Assembly (NCBI RefSeq): GCF_020906515.1 | Contig: NC_085849.1 | Location: forward strand, 1,550,001-1,614,000 | DNA length: 64,000 bases | Source: Vanrija pseudolonga | Taxonomy: Eukaryota; Basidiomycota; Tremellomycetes; Trichosporonales; Trichosporonaceae | Direction of reading: 5' to 3' | In this document: piece after piece, positions 11,403-22,990 of the stretch | Position numbering within the stretch: position 1 is the stretch's first letter | Layout: the number at the start of each line of letters is the position of its first letter | The notes under the pieces: model-generated | What the model was told of the DNA's origin: nothing | What the model saw: only the letters and a program-made list of their open reading frames with translations | Databases searched by the model: none | Translations under genes and position numbers: made by a program

Positions 11403-12529
11403 ATGCCCCCACAACCCCACCCCCTGGCCACGCTCGCGCAGATCCTCGACACGCCGAGCAGCGCTGACGGCGTGCCCTCCGACCTCGAGGCCGACCTGCG
11501 CGTCGCGGGGTGCATGCTCATCCAGGAGGCGGGCATCCTTCTCGAGCTGTGAGGCGGACGAGGACGGCGGGGTGGCATCGCTGACCACATACCCAGGCCA
11601 CAGAGCACCATGGCCACCGCGCAGGTCGTCTTCCACCGCTTCTTCTACGTCTCGTCCCTAGCGACGTTCGGCGTCAACGTGGGTATCCCGTGAAGACGCT
11701 CGCTCACCCACCCACGCAGGACCTCTCCGTCTCGTGCCTCTACCTCGCGACCAAGCTCAACGAGACGCCCGTCCGCCTGCGCGACCTGATAAACACGTAC
11801 ATGTTCCTGCAGGCAAGGGTACAGCACCTCCTATCTCTGCCCGTAGGCAGCGACCTGAGCGCGCTCGCGCTCGGCGGGAAACTGTGGGACGGGCTCAAGT
11901 TTGACGTGCCGAGCTTCCACAGCACCGTGTTTTGGGAGTGTGAGTCGCTGGCAATCGTGGCGATTAGCCGCTCACACCACGCCGCAGGGAAAGACGCAAT
12001 CCAGTACAACGAGCTCCAGATCCTCAAGCGCCTCGGATTCAACATGCAGGTCGACCTGCCGTACTCCCATGTGGTGAATTACCTGCGCATCCTCGACCTC
12101 GTGTTCGAGGGGGATATCGCGCAGCGGTGCTGGTCCATCCTGAATGACGCGTGGGTTGCTTCTTATTACCCTTGCTCACCCGCCAGCCTCCTCACGCCCC
12201 TGTATGCCCAACAACCACCGCACGTCCTCGCCGTGACGTCTATTCTCCTCGCTACGCGCCTCGAGCGCATACCGCTCCCAGAAGGCTGGTACCTCCTCTT
12301 TGACGTTGAGTGGGAGGATATCTGGCCGTCCTGCGGGCGCATCATGGAGCTCTGGCACGAGTGGGGCGTCGCGCCCATCCCTGGCGCCGTGGACGCCGCG
12401 CCCGAGACGCCCGACGAGCACAAGGCCAAGGAGAACCGCTGGCGCCGTGCGTGGGTGCTCGCTGAGAGCCGCAAGGCCGTCAGAAAGTGGGTTGCGGAGC
12501 GCGCGCCGAGCGCCGAGGGCGACAAGTAG
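11403..12529 (+). CDS. Cyclin L-type transcription/splicing cyclin
   Basis: Exons are 11403-11548, 11597-11678, 11720-11939, 11988-12150 and 12187-12529, giving 317 aa. Two of the introns (11940-11987 and 12151-12186) contain no in-frame stop and would be missed by a simple ORF reading. The first cyclin fold shows LIQEAGILLELPQSTMATAQ, VVFHRFFY, SCLYLATKLNE and RDLINTYM. The junction WKDAIQYNELQILKRLGF is characteristic of the cyclin L/K/T group. The second fold starts near LLTPLYAQQPPHVLAVTSILLATR. L-type cyclins partner with Cdk11/Cdk12-like kinases in transcription and pre-mRNA splicing. There is no Arg/Ser-rich tail, so it is the short fungal form. Cyclin family is clear; L versus K is less certain. 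Confidence 0.85.
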
Positions 12530-12838
12530 GGAGGACGAGACGACGACGACAACCACGATACCCAGCACATCTATACCATTACACATGCCGTTGATACAGT
12601 AGAGATGTATTACAAGCTTACAAGTATGTGGGTGGGTGGGTGGGTGGGGTGGTGTGCATTAGGGTGCGAGCCGAGTCTACTACGCGGGATTATCACTACT
12701 GTTGTGCAATGGTCCGACGAGCTGCACTCTGCAACGGTCCAACAACGGGGCCTGTGCGCTCACGCGACCTCGACCTTCGGGGGCCTGTACGCCCACCTTA
12801 CTTCTGAGCATCTCCGCCCCTGGCTACGCTCGGCGCGC
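12530..12838. other. Convergent 3' intergenic region
   Basis: This 309 bp region lies between the stops of two convergent genes. A short (GGGT)n run lies at about 12627-12648. No gene is seen. Confidence 0.45.
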
Positions 12839-14171
12839 CTAACCCACACGCGAGCCCCAAGGCAGCAGCCCGCGGCTGATATCCTCGAGCGCCTCGTGGA
12901 TCCTGCGCACCGTCTCCTCGGGGGAGCGTCCGCGGCGCACCTCGACGATGAACGTGCGTCCGACGCGGTTGAAACCGGTCAGGTTGGCCGCCGTTATGGG
13001 CGAGTAGGAGAGGTGGAGCTGGGCCCAGAGCGGGGAGAGCGCGACGGCGAGGTGCGTGTGTGGGAGGGGCAGGGCGGCGTGCGGCGCCGCGCGGGGGCCC
13101 CATGGCGTGATGAGGCTGGGCGGGATGGTGAGGAGGAGGTCCTCGATGCGGGCTGCGGGCTGGGGATGTGTGAGTTGGAACAGATGCCAGGAGCACAACT
13201 CACCTGCAGCCTCGTAAACACCTCGGTCTCGTGCCCCGAGTCCTCGCACAGCTCACTCTCGGCCCTGCGGAGGTCCTCGCCCACACGGACGGCAACAAAG
13301 CGGTCGAGCACGGCGGCTTCGCGCGAGCGCCGCTTGAACACAGGCTCAGCGGTCACGTCTTCCGCGTTGCCTACGGGCGGGAAGGGGTGGGAGGACGTGC
13401 CGGGCGGGAGTTGGGACTGGTAAATGGGCAGGAAGCGGGCACGGACAATGGACGTCGCAACTGGCGGGTTAGCACGCGTACAGCCACTCACGACCCACCT
13501 AAGAAGAAGCGCCGGTCGACGCCGCGGATACTCCTGAAGAGCCACCAGAGCCTGCGCGCGCTCTCGACCTCGGGGTCAGCGCGGTATCTCTCTGGCGTGG
13601 CGCGGGGGTCGAGCGTTAGCTGGAGGATGCGGTGGAGGATGCCGAGGGGGATGGAGCTGAGGGTGGCTGGTGGACGGGGGGAGACGGCGCGCGCGGGCGA
13701 CGTGCTCGGGCCAGCAGTCGCAGGGCCGGCGGGGAACGGCGTGACGTGTGGGTCGGAGCTTGGGCCGGCTGCGAGCGCGGCGAACGGGAACGCCGCGCCG
13801 GGCGGCAGCGTGCGGTTCGGCGAGAGGAGGTAGTCCTGCTGCTGGGTCTGCGGCTGGTGCTGGGGCGGTGGCGGGGCGACGATACGCAGTGGGCTGCGCT
13901 GCGTCGTCGACGACGAGGGGTTGCGGTACCACCCTGGCGTAGGTGGTGTTGGCTCGCGCTGCTCGTGCCGCTCGTTCGGCCGCCGCCCGTCGGGGTACTT
14001 GACTTCGAGCTCGAGGGGGCTCAGCGGCGCCTGGGCCGGCGGGGTGGGGAGCGCGCGCGGCCAGCGCGGGCGCGGTACCGTCTCCTGTGGCGAGTATGGC
14101 GGGGGCACGTCGAGGTCTTCGAGGGCCGGCTGCCGCTGGCGATATCGCTGGTCGCTGGGTTTGTAGTCCAT
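12839..14171 (-). CDS. Hypothetical protein with Pro-rich N-terminus
   Basis: Minus-strand exons are 13499-14171, 13204-13460 and 12839-13159, encoding 416 aa; all junctions close in frame. The first 170 residues are Pro/Gln/Arg-rich and probably disordered (PPPYSPQ, APPPPPQHQPQTQQQ). A folded part starts at LSSIPLGILHRILQLTL, loosely like the start of an F-box (L-x-x-I/L-P-x-x-I/L-L-x-x-I/L). It runs through SARRLWWLFRSIRGVDRRFF, a span with IVRARFLPIYQSQ, an Arg/Glu-rich segment, and a final domain with WAQLHLSYSPITAANLTGFNRVGRTFIVEVR. The F-box-like start is weak and I do not claim a function. It looks like a lineage-specific conserved protein. Confidence 0.72.
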
Positions 14172-14524
14172 TGTGTCGCGGTGGGTGGGGTGTGCGACGG
14201 TATGGAAAGTGTATCGACAAGAATAAGTTGCACGATGCGTGATGGAGCATGTGTGTGCGGGGTCCCTCGATTTCGAGCGTTGCACCGCCATTTGACTGGG
14301 CATTCCTTGGCAGGTGGGTGGCGCAGAGGCACCATTTGCTTACATAATCCCACGTGGTGGCCAGACGCGATCGACGTGCCAGCCGTTTCCCTTTGCCGGT
14401 CCGTGTGCGCGTCGAGCCGAACAGCGCCGACAGAGACGAGACGAGACGTGAGACGTGCTATTGATTCATCTTGCTGCCTCGCCATCGACAACGCTCCATT
14501 CGCCATCCATCACACATCATCACA
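14172..14524. promoter_or_regulatory. Divergent promoter region
   Basis: This 353 bp region lies between the start of the hypothetical gene (-) and the DUF1748 gene (+). No specific site was recognised. Confidence 0.45.
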
Positions 14525-14910
14525 ATGGTCCTCGGTCGCCTTGTCCACTACGCCGTTGACGCGCTCGCCGTGTCCACCATCCTCGCCGGCGTCAAGAAGA
14601 CCACGGGCTTCACGTGAGTAGTGGACAACAGAAAGCTAGCCAGCCGGTTATGCAGGTCGCGTGGCCACTCGCTGACGGGTTGCTCTCAACACGATACTCG
14701 ATCACGCCGACGCGCACCATACATGTCACGACTTATGGACCGCTTCACATCGGTCGCCTCGCTCGCGCACTCGCAAACAGCCCCGCGACGGAACAAATCC
14801 CCGAGTCGTCGATCCGCACCTTCACCGAGGGCTACCTCGGCGCCGGCGAGACCGTCTTCAACTTTATCGCAGGGCAGGCCGTCACATCGCAGTACTTCAA
14901 GAAGGAGTAG
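14525..14910 (+). CDS. DUF1748 family small protein
   Basis: Two exons, 14525-14613 and 14781-14910, encode 72 aa; the intron is 167 nt. The protein opens MVLGRLVHYAVDALAVSTIL and continues AGVKKTTGFTP, which is the signature of the fungal DUF1748 family (short proteins of 70-80 aa with one hydrophobic N-terminal helix). The second half reads IPESSIRTFTEGYLGAGETVF and ends in SQYFKKE. Family members are small and usually reported as mitochondrial or uncharacterised. The start is fixed by the family N-terminus. An alternative read-through frame at 14614-14910 is rejected because only the spliced form restores the conserved F-T-P junction. Confidence 0.85.
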
Positions 14911-16280
14911 GCGTATGTGTGCGACATAGACCTGGCCGGTGTGCCGACTCGACCCGCAAGCGACCCGCCCCCCGCCTCGCCCAGCCCTGCCAGCCGCCAC
15001 GACACGCGCTCTAATCACGCGCGCCGCGCTGTACACGATAGATGTATCTGGATGCCGTGCCGCTGGTGGTCCTGGTCTGGTCTCGTCTCGTCTGGTCGGT
15101 GGAATTTGACGCTCCCCACGCGCTAGGGCCGGCATGAGCGGCCGGGTTTGAGCCGGGCGAGTGCGCGCCAGTGGACGGTGCGAGCGGGCTCGAGCGCGGC
15201 ACGCGTCTGACTGGCCGTGTGGCGGGCTGACTGATGCTGATGTGAGGCACTGACGAGTGGACTGTGGCAGCGAGAGCGAGAGCGACTGGAGTAGACGGGT
15301 ACATGCGTGTGAGGGTGGCGGAGACCAGTCGGCGCTGGCTCACGGATGAACGGTGACGGCGTGATGACCCCAGTGGCCGTGGACTGGTGGCCACTGCCAG
15401 CAGACCATGGCCAGTATGCTGCGCCGAGCCTGAAATCATACCTTGGCGCAGCAGTGAGGCAGAGTAGCCAGCTCGCACACGCCAGACGCTTAGGCGTGGC
15501 GTCGTGTCGTCGACGAACGCCGGGCAGGCGCGCGAGAGGTACTTGGCAGGGCGGTCTGTCTGCACAGCTGCATGCATACCCTACATAGAGGCGATAAGCT
15601 CGCCTGAGGGAGGGGGTTAGGAGGGCTCTACGACGAAGGCGAAGAGCAGTCGCAGTGGGCCACCACGATCAGCTGTTGATTGATGCCTGCCAACCTGCCA
15701 GGGTCGGTCTTTTCGCCTCGACGGCAAAGGGTACGTAGCAACTTGTCCGTGGCAGAGAGGCAGCCAGCAGGCGGCCGTGACCCGACATGCATCAGGCGCT
15801 CTCTGTCAGCGCCTACTACTGTCCCTCCTCTCCCCTCCTAAGCGCCTGCCTACTGTACATGCATAGCAACGCAGCTCTTCTCCCTCCGTTACGCCGTTTG
15901 CCCTGTGCCGCGCCGCACAGATTCCACCTATTCCGGCCATTTGTCGCGCGCCGGCGCCGGGCGATCGGCTCGTCGGTGAAAAAGTTGGAAAATTCTTGTG
16001 CCCATTTTCCTGAGTCGGCCCTCATCCTCCCTCCCCTCCCCCCCTTACTCGTCCCTTATCGCCTTACAAGCCGAAGTCCAAGCGAGACGACAGCCACTGC
16101 CATTCGGTCGCGCGTCGGGAATGCGGAGGGCGGCTGACTCGACGGCGGGCGAGGATTTGCTAGGCTGCAGGTCGGCTGACGTCTGGCCGGACGGAGCAAC
16201 GGAGCAAGCAACGCAGCGACGCATAACTAACGCTACTCACCTCTGTTCCATGGCCCAGTAACCCCACCCCCCCACCCCCC
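14911..16280. promoter_or_regulatory. Upstream region of amino-acid permease 1
   Basis: This 1370 bp region holds the DUF1748 3' end and a long promoter for the first permease. It contains a GATAAG at 15593-15598 and its reverse complement CTTATC at 16055-16060. These are the classic sites of GATA-type nitrogen regulators. No gene or RNA is supported. Confidence 0.45.
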
Positions 16281-18391
16281 ATGTTCGACGACAAGGAGAA
16301 GAACCCCGCCATGCTGGGGCACGCTGCGGCGCCGCCGACGCCGTCGCCGTCCGCCAGCGTCAAGGTCAAGGAGCCGAGCTTTAGCGAGTTCTACGACCCG
16401 TCAAAGGAGAGCAAGTGGACCAGGCTGGGCGTGACGCCTGAGAGCTTTAAGCGCGCGCCGGGCGCGACTCGGTGAGTGCTGCGGGTCGCGCAGCGACGAG
16501 CATGCGAAGGATGGGCAGCTTGGCCTGCTCCTCGCCCCGCCGACGACCTCGCGCTAACGCGCTCGCTCCAGCGGCCTCGTTACCCACGGCGACATCCCCG
16601 AAGAGTTCCGCACGCAGGACAACCCACTGCTCCAGCAGCAGATGAAGCCGCGCCACCTGCAGATGATCGCCGTCGGCGGATCGATCGGCACGGGTCTGTT
16701 CGTTGGATCCGGGACCGCGCTGCAGGCTGGCGGGCCGGCCGGCGTGCTCATCGCGTGGATCAGCATGGGCATCATGCTTGTGAATGTTACCCAGGCGCTG
16801 GGCGAGATGAGCATTTTGTACCCCGTCTCCGGGGGGTTCTACACGCTCGCAAGCCGCATGCTTGACCCGTCGTTCGCGTGTGCCATGGGCTGGAACTGTA
16901 AGCTGCACGGGAAGCAACAGGAGCGAGGCTGACGCCCCCAGACACATTCCAGTGGCTCACCATCCTCCCGCTCGAGCTCACGGTCGCCGGCATGACGGTG
17001 CAGTACTGGACCAACGCGGTGCCCCTCGGCGCATGGATCACGATTTTCTACGTCTTCGTCATCATCATCTGCCTGTTCGGGACGTTGGGGTACGCCGAGG
17101 GCGAGTTCTGGAGCTCGGTGTTGAAACTGGCCCTGGTTATCATCTTCGCCATCATCGGCATCGTGTGCATCTGTGGCGGTGGCCCCAAGGACGGCGCGTA
17201 TTCAGAGTATGTCGGCGGGAAATACTGGCAGAACCCGGGCGCGTTCGCCAACGGCTTCAAGGGTGTTTGTTCGGTGAGTCGAGCTGAGGTTTGTCGTGCG
17301 TAGTCAGCTCACACCACGCCCAGATGTTCGTCACCGCCGCCTTCTCGTACTCTGGCACCGAGCTCGTCGGCCTCGCGGCGACCGAGACGCCCAACCCGCG
17401 CGAGACGATGCCCTCGGCCATCAAGAACACGTTCTGGCGCGTGACGCTCGTGTACATCACCTCGCTGGTCATCATCGGCCTCGCGCTGCCGTACAACGAG
17501 CCGCTGCTCAACGTCGGCACCGGCGCGCAGATCTCGCCGTTCACCATCGTCATGAAGAAAGCAGGCTTCAAGGGCCTCGACCACCTCGTCAACGCGACCA
17601 TCTGCGTGTCGGTGCTCTCGATGGGCCTGTCGGCGACATACGGCGGCTCGCGGTGCATGATGGCGCTCGCCGAGCAGGGGTACGGGCCCAAGTTCCTCAC
17701 GTACGTCGACAAGGCCGGCCGCCCGCTCTACTCGGTCCTCATCGTCATCGCGACCGGCCCGCTCGCGTACATCAACCTCGCGCCCGTGGGCGACCTCGTC
17801 TTCCAGTGGCTCATGGCGCTGTCGGGCCTCTCGACGCTGTTCACCTGGCTCGCGATCTGCATCACGCACATCCGCTTCCGCCGCGCATGGAAGCTCCAGG
17901 GCCACAGCGTCGAGGAGCTGCCGTTCAAGGCCATGGGCGGCACGTTTGGCTCGTGGATGGGCGCGACGCTCATTGTCTTTATTATCTGCGTCCAGTTCTA
18001 CGTCGCCGTCTGGCCCATTGGCGAGCAGCCTCACGGCCGGGCCGCTGCCGAGCAGTTCTTCCGTGAGTCGTGGCGTAGTAGCTCACCTGCGAGCAGCCGA
18101 GCTAACACCTCCCTCCCCCAGTCGCGTTCCTCGCCATGCCCATCATGATCTTCATCGCGGCCGTCTCGTACATCTGGAAGCGGGACCGCCCCCGCCGCGC
18201 GAGGGACATCGACCTCGACACTGGTCGCAAGTCGTGGCTCACGGTCGACGAGATGCGTGCTGTGAGTGGAGTCTGGCTGCGGGCAGGCCAAGTGGACAAT
18301 GGCACAATGCTAACATACCTCACAGTACCGCGCTGAGCGTGCCGCCGCCCCGTGGTACACGCGCTTGTACCGCCTCCTCTTTACCAACTAG
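16281..18391 (+). CDS. Amino-acid permease, APC superfamily (YAT/Gap1 type), copy 1
   Basis: Exons are 16281-16471, 16572-16897, 16942-17273, 17324-18062, 18122-18261 and 18326-18391, encoding 597 aa. A cytosolic N-terminus with EFYDPSKESKWTRLG leads to the family signature MKPRHLQMIAVGGSIGTGLF, with the G-[SG]-I-G-T-G-L substrate-backbone loop in the first span. About 12 membrane spans follow. Other landmarks are YPVSGGFYTLASR, FQWLTILPLELTVAGMTVQYW, FSYSGTELVGLAATETPNPR and KLQGHSVEELPF. The C-tail reads IDLDTGRKSWLTVDEMRA. It imports amino acids by proton symport at the plasma membrane; substrate range cannot be read from sequence. It is tandem with a close paralogue 1.15 kb downstream that has almost twice as many exons. 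Confidence 0.93.
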
Positions 18392-19543
18392 AGCGAGGGA
18401 TTTGTATAGATGTGGCTGGTGTATGGGTCTTGCCTGACAACGACCGAGATTGATTGCGCAGCGCGCAGCACGCAGCGACGACTCACCTTGCTTCTGTCGC
18501 TTAGCCACTTCGCCACACTGACTAACGTGCACGCTGAGCCTTGGCGCACACTGGCGCACGCTGCTGGCGCCCGCTGACCCCGGAACCTCGGCCCGCGTGA
18601 CGCGCGAGCCTGCGTGCTTCTTACCAGTGTGGCGTTAGGCCCCGCCGTGGCTTGGCGCGCCGGGGCCTGCAGCGGCGGGGCCTCGGCAATCGAGCTTGGG
18701 CGCCACGGCCATTCGGGCCGCCGTGGAGCGGCGCGAAGGAGAACAAGGTGTGAGGCGGGGGGAGCTGGGGGAAGCTGGAACACGGAGGCGTGGGGGTGTG
18801 GTACGTCGGCAACGCAGATTCGTCGCTATCGTTGCTCTCAACCCTGCCGCCGTATCAGCCCTCGAAGTGCTCCGGCTCGAACGACGCCTCCACCAGATCG
18901 AGTCCGCCACCCAGCTGCCGCCGCCACACCCCTCCACTCCCCACGCACCGACAGCAGATAAGCTCACGCCCGCCACGCACGATGCAGCACGCCAGCAGTA
19001 ATTCCCACCCGCGCAGGTCGGATATCCGGCTGCCGGCTGGCTGGCTGCTGGGTTGCCCCTCCCAGCCCAGCGTGGGCCGAATGCCCGCCCGCCCGCTGCA
19101 GCACGCACGCACGCACGCACCCCCGCGCCTCGTCCGTCCGACATGATACGAACGAGCGCGCGGGCGGGCCCAGCCTATCACGGCGGGCGAGTGGCGCTCG
19201 CGCTCGCTCCGCACGGGTGGTCGAGGCCCGCGCGCTGTTGCGTTTCGTTTTTGATACGTACGGCCGGCGTGCGGCGCACGCGAGCGACTGCGCTGTGGAC
19301 TCTACGCACGCGCGACCCACCCACCGACCCACCCCACGCAGAGCATTCTTGGCAGCACAGGCAGCAAGCAAGCAGTGGACCACCTGAAACCCGCTCATCC
19401 GAGCTCTCCGAGCTGAGCTCCACCTCCCTCTCATCACTTACACACATTCACTACAATAGCAACTACGGGCTGGGCCCATCGCAACTGTCTTTTCTTTTCG
19501 CTCCTCCCGCACCCCCACCCACACATACCCGCACCCACACCAC
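18392..19543. promoter_or_regulatory. Intergenic region between the two permeases
   Basis: This 1152 bp region holds the 3' end of copy 1 and the promoter of copy 2. A GATAAG lies at 18957-18962. Short tandem runs of CGCA (about 19098-19118) are present. No gene is supported. Confidence 0.45.
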
Positions 19544-21853
19544 ATGGCAGGACAACACCCGTTCGGCGCCGGCCTCAGCCTCGAAGAGAAGGGCGAGTAC
19601 GCCGAGACCAAGAGCGCGCACCAGGATGCCCTCGCGCACGTGAGCGTGCACCCTGGCAGCGTGATCGGCTCGGGCGCCAGCTCCGACTTCTACGACCCGT
19701 CCAAGGAGTCGGCGCTGACCCGCCTCGGTCTGTCGTTTGAAAGTTTCAAACGCGCGCCGGGTACCACTCGGTGAGTGGGAGTGGAGTGGGCGGGAGGCCG
19801 CGACATGCACAAGCCCAAGCCCACGCCACCGCCACACATACTGACAACCCCCCCCCCCCCCCCCCCAGTGGTCTCGTCGGCCATGGTGATATCCCCAAGG
19901 AGCTGCTGGCGCACGACCAGCCGCTGCTCCAGCAGCAAATGAAGCCGCGGCACCTGCAGATGATTGCCGTGTCCGGTTCGATTGGTACCGGTCTTTTCGT
20001 GCGTGCGGTGTGAGTGACTGACACACACCCACTGACAACGCCAGATCGGTTCTGGCTCGGCACTCTCCACCGGCGGCCCGGCAGCAGTCATCATCGCCTG
20101 GGTCGTCATGGGTGTCATGCTCATGAACGTGGGTGCCACATTCGCTAGCCACAGCTCACGCCCAGGTCGTCCAGGCACTCGGCGAAATGGCAATCGTGTA
20201 CCCCGTCTCGGGCGGTTTCTATACCCTTGCGAGCCGCTTTATCGACCCGTCCTTTGCGTGCGCCATGGCCTGGAACTGTGCGCCGCGGGCTGCGATAAGC
20301 GCTAATTAACCCCCAGACGTCTTCCAGTGGCTTATCACCCTCCCTCTCGAGCTCACCGCTGCCGGCTTTACGATCCAGTACTGGACCACGGATGTGCCCC
20401 TCGGCGCGTGGATCACCATCTTCTGGGTCGTCATCATTGTGTGTGCCTGTGGCGGTACCAGCCGCGCTGACGCCAGATCTTCGCCCTCTTCGGTACCCTC
20501 GGCTACGCGGAGGAGGAGTTCTGGTCGTCCATCCTCCGTCTGTTCGTCGTCATCCTCTTCATCATCATCGGCCTCGTCTGCATCACCGGCAAGGGCCCCA
20601 AGGGCTCCGTGTACGAGCACTACCTCGGCGGCCAGTACTGGAAGGACCCGGGTGCCTTCGCCAACGGCTTCAAGGGCCTCTGCTATGTGGGTTTTGTCAG
20701 CTTCCGTCACTCTAACCCGCCCCCCAGATGTTCGTCACCGCAGCGTTCTCGTACTCGGGGTAAGTCAGCCGTCGCTCGCCAGGGGTGCCAGCTTACTCCC
20801 CAGAACCGAGCTCATGGGCCTCGCCGCCACCGAGACGCCCGACCCACGCCGCTCGATGCCCGGCGCCGTCAAGAACTCGTTCTGGCGTATCACCCTCATC
20901 TACATCACCTCGCTCACTGTCATCTCGTGTGCTCTTCCGTACAACGAGCCCCTCCTCCAGATCGGTACCGGCGCCCAGACCTCCCCCTTCGTCATCGTCA
21001 TGAAGAAGGCCAACATCAAGGGCCTTGACCGTGAGTTCCCGTGCTGGCGCGGCGCCACTAACGCCAGACCTCGTCAACGCCACTATCTGCGTGTCGGTCC
21101 TCACGATCGGCCTGTCATCCGTCTACGCCGGATCCCGCTGCATGACCGCGCTCGCCGAGACGGGCTACGCGCCCCGCTCGTTCCGCTACGTCGACAAGGC
21201 CGGCCGCCCCCTCGTCACCGTGCTCATCTGCCTCGCCACCGCCCCCATCGCCTACATCAACCTCGCCAACGTCGGTGCCACCGTCTTCAACTGGCTCGTC
21301 CAGCTCTCCGGTCTCTCCGTGCTCTTCACCTGGCTCGCAATCTGCATCAGCCACATCCGCTTCCGCAAGGCCTGGGTCCTCCAGGGCCACAGCGTCGAGG
21401 AGCTCCCCTACCGCGCCGTCGGTGGCATCTACGGCTCGTACCTCGGCTCGGTGCTCATCGTCCTTATCATCATCGCCCAGTTCTACATCGTGCGTCGGGT
21501 ATTCGAGTGCACTTTGCACAAAAACTTACACCGCACAGGCTGTCTGGCCCATCGGCGAGATGCCCGTGGGCAGGGCTGCCGCGTACAACTTCTTCTGTGA
21601 GCATCCCCCCTCTCCCTGCACCCCTGCATCCCCACTCACCCACCCAGACACCTTCCTCTCCGCGCCCATCATGGCCGCCATGTGGCTCGGCGCGTGGTTC
21701 TGGAAGCGCACGACGCCCAAGAGCCTGTCCGAGATCGACCTCGACACGGGCCGCAAGTCGTGGCTCACGGCCGAGCAGATGCGCGCGTACCGCGAGGAGC
21801 GCGCCAACGCGCCGTTCCACATCCGTGTTTTCCGTATCCTCTTCTCCAGCTAA
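19544..21853 (+). CDS. Amino-acid permease, APC superfamily (YAT/Gap1 type), copy 2
   Basis: Eleven exons: 19544-19770, 19869-19998, 20045-20128, 20166-20277, 20317-20438, 20477-20686, 20728-20759 (32 nt), 20804-21030, 21068-21489, 21539-21596 and 21648-21853, encoding 609 aa. It aligns with copy 1 over the full length: FYDPSKES, MKPRHLQMIAVSGSIGTGLF, YPVSGGFYTLASRFIDPSFA, FSYSGTELMGLAATETPDPR, LQGHSVEELPYRAVGG and IDLDTGRKSWLTAEQMRAYR. Four intron positions and phases are shared with copy 1; six are private to this copy and one is private to copy 1. The first intron ends in a run of 19 C before the acceptor AG. The product is a plasma-membrane amino-acid/proton symporter by family. Every exon junction closes in frame. 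Confidence 0.93.
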
Positions 21854-22106
21854 GAAAGGCGAGAACTTTGTCGTATACGCCTGAGGTGGTCCTAACTAAG
21901 AAAGAACCCTATGCAATGTTTCAGCTGGCGGGGGCGACAAGCCAAGCCGAAGCGTCGATTGAAGTCAGTGCCACACTGAGACAGACGCCACTTTCCCTCC
22001 CCCACTCCACTTGCGCCACCACCCTTCGCACCCTGTCTTCCCTTTCTTCCCTTCCTCACCCCACCGACCAACAAGAACAAAAGGAATAGCGCGAGGCGCT
22101 CCAAGA

Positions 22107-22178
22107 CTTCCTGACGGGGAATCGAACCCCGATCTCCCGCGTGACAAGCGAGCATACTGACCGTTATACGATCAAGAA
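22107..22178 (-). tRNA. tRNA-Asp (anticodon GTC)
   Basis: On the minus strand this 72 nt gene folds into a cloverleaf. The acceptor stem is TTCTTGA paired with TCAGGAA, including one T-G wobble, and is followed by discriminator G. The D-arm region reads CGTATAACGGTCAG, the anticodon loop is CTTGTCA with GTC, and the T-arm is CGGGGTTCGATTCCCCG, which is also a perfect B box. No intron is present. A TTTT terminator for RNA polymerase III lies at 22079-22082, about 25 nt downstream. Confidence 0.95.
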
Positions 22179-22590
22179 GTTGCGTGTCTTCTGATTTTCT
22201 TCGTTGCATATGAGTGCCGCGGACGCAGAAACGGTTCGGCACGCGAGCTCCCAACGAGTGGCACACGTGCCCACTACGGCTCCACTAAGCGCGGTGAACT
22301 GCGCTCTCGCATTCTCAGACCCCGAGAGTGCTCATTCACCAGATATGCCAGACAAAGGAGTCCCCGACCCGGGGCTTGCGCGGGGTTAGCACACAATACG
22401 CAATGCAGCCCGGTGCGCGCGCACAGACCAGCACGGGGCTTCGAGTCGGGTGCGGGGCCACCTTTGCGAGCGAGGTCATAACCAACCCCCGCACACAGTC
22501 GGCTTCGCTTCTTCTTCTTCTTGCCCGCATCACAACAGTTTGACGAGACGCACACACGCACACAGGACGGGCCGACGGCGAAACTAGACG
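22179..22590. other. Intergenic between tRNA-Asp and small ORF
   Basis: This 412 bp region holds the tRNA upstream flank and the leader of the next small gene, with a (CTT)n run near 22507-22523. Nothing else is supported. Confidence 0.4.
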
Positions 22591-22857
22591 ATGCTCCCCA
22601 GCCCGCTCAGCCTGGCGCTGTACCTCCCCGCCCCGCCCGAAGAGCTTCCCCCCGACGAGCCCACCTCGGCGGCCTCGACGGCGTCGTTCCTTCCGGCAAC
22701 CGACAGCATCCTCACGTCCCTCGCGAAAGACCACCACCACGACGAGTGGGAGCACGGCGTCGTGGCCGCCGAGGCTAGGGAGCGCGTGCCCCTCGGCTGG
22801 TGGGGGTGGGGGTGGATCGGCGTCGTGTCCCTCGCGGCTACGATGCTCACGGCGTAG
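22591..22857 (+). CDS. Small hypothetical protein with C-terminal hydrophobic tail
   Basis: A single open frame of 88 aa. The N-terminal 45 residues are Pro/Ser/Thr-rich (LPAPPEELPPDEPTSAAST). An acidic and His-rich middle (KDHHHDEWEHG) follows, and the last 20 residues (GWWGWGWIGVVSLAATMLTA) form one hydrophobic, Trp-rich segment that could be a tail anchor. A GTGAGT donor overlaps the stop codon, with a possible acceptor at about 22892, but splicing would still recreate a stop at the junction. It sits next to two other small proteins with C-terminal hydrophobic tails. Codon choice is compatible with coding, but no homologue is recognised. Confidence 0.4.
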   Translation: MLPSPLSLALYLPAPPEELPPDEPTSAASTASFLPATDSILTSLAKDHHHDEWEHGVVAAEARERVPLGWWGWGWIGVVSLAATMLTA

Positions 22858-22990
22858 TGAGTGGCTGTATGGGGCGGGCGCTGATGCCAGGCCCCGCGTC
22901 CGCACATACATGGAGAGAGAGAGAGGGGTACAAAAAGCGTCCTTGTGTTACAGTATTGTCCGTGCCAGTGTCATGTATGTGTGTATAGTG

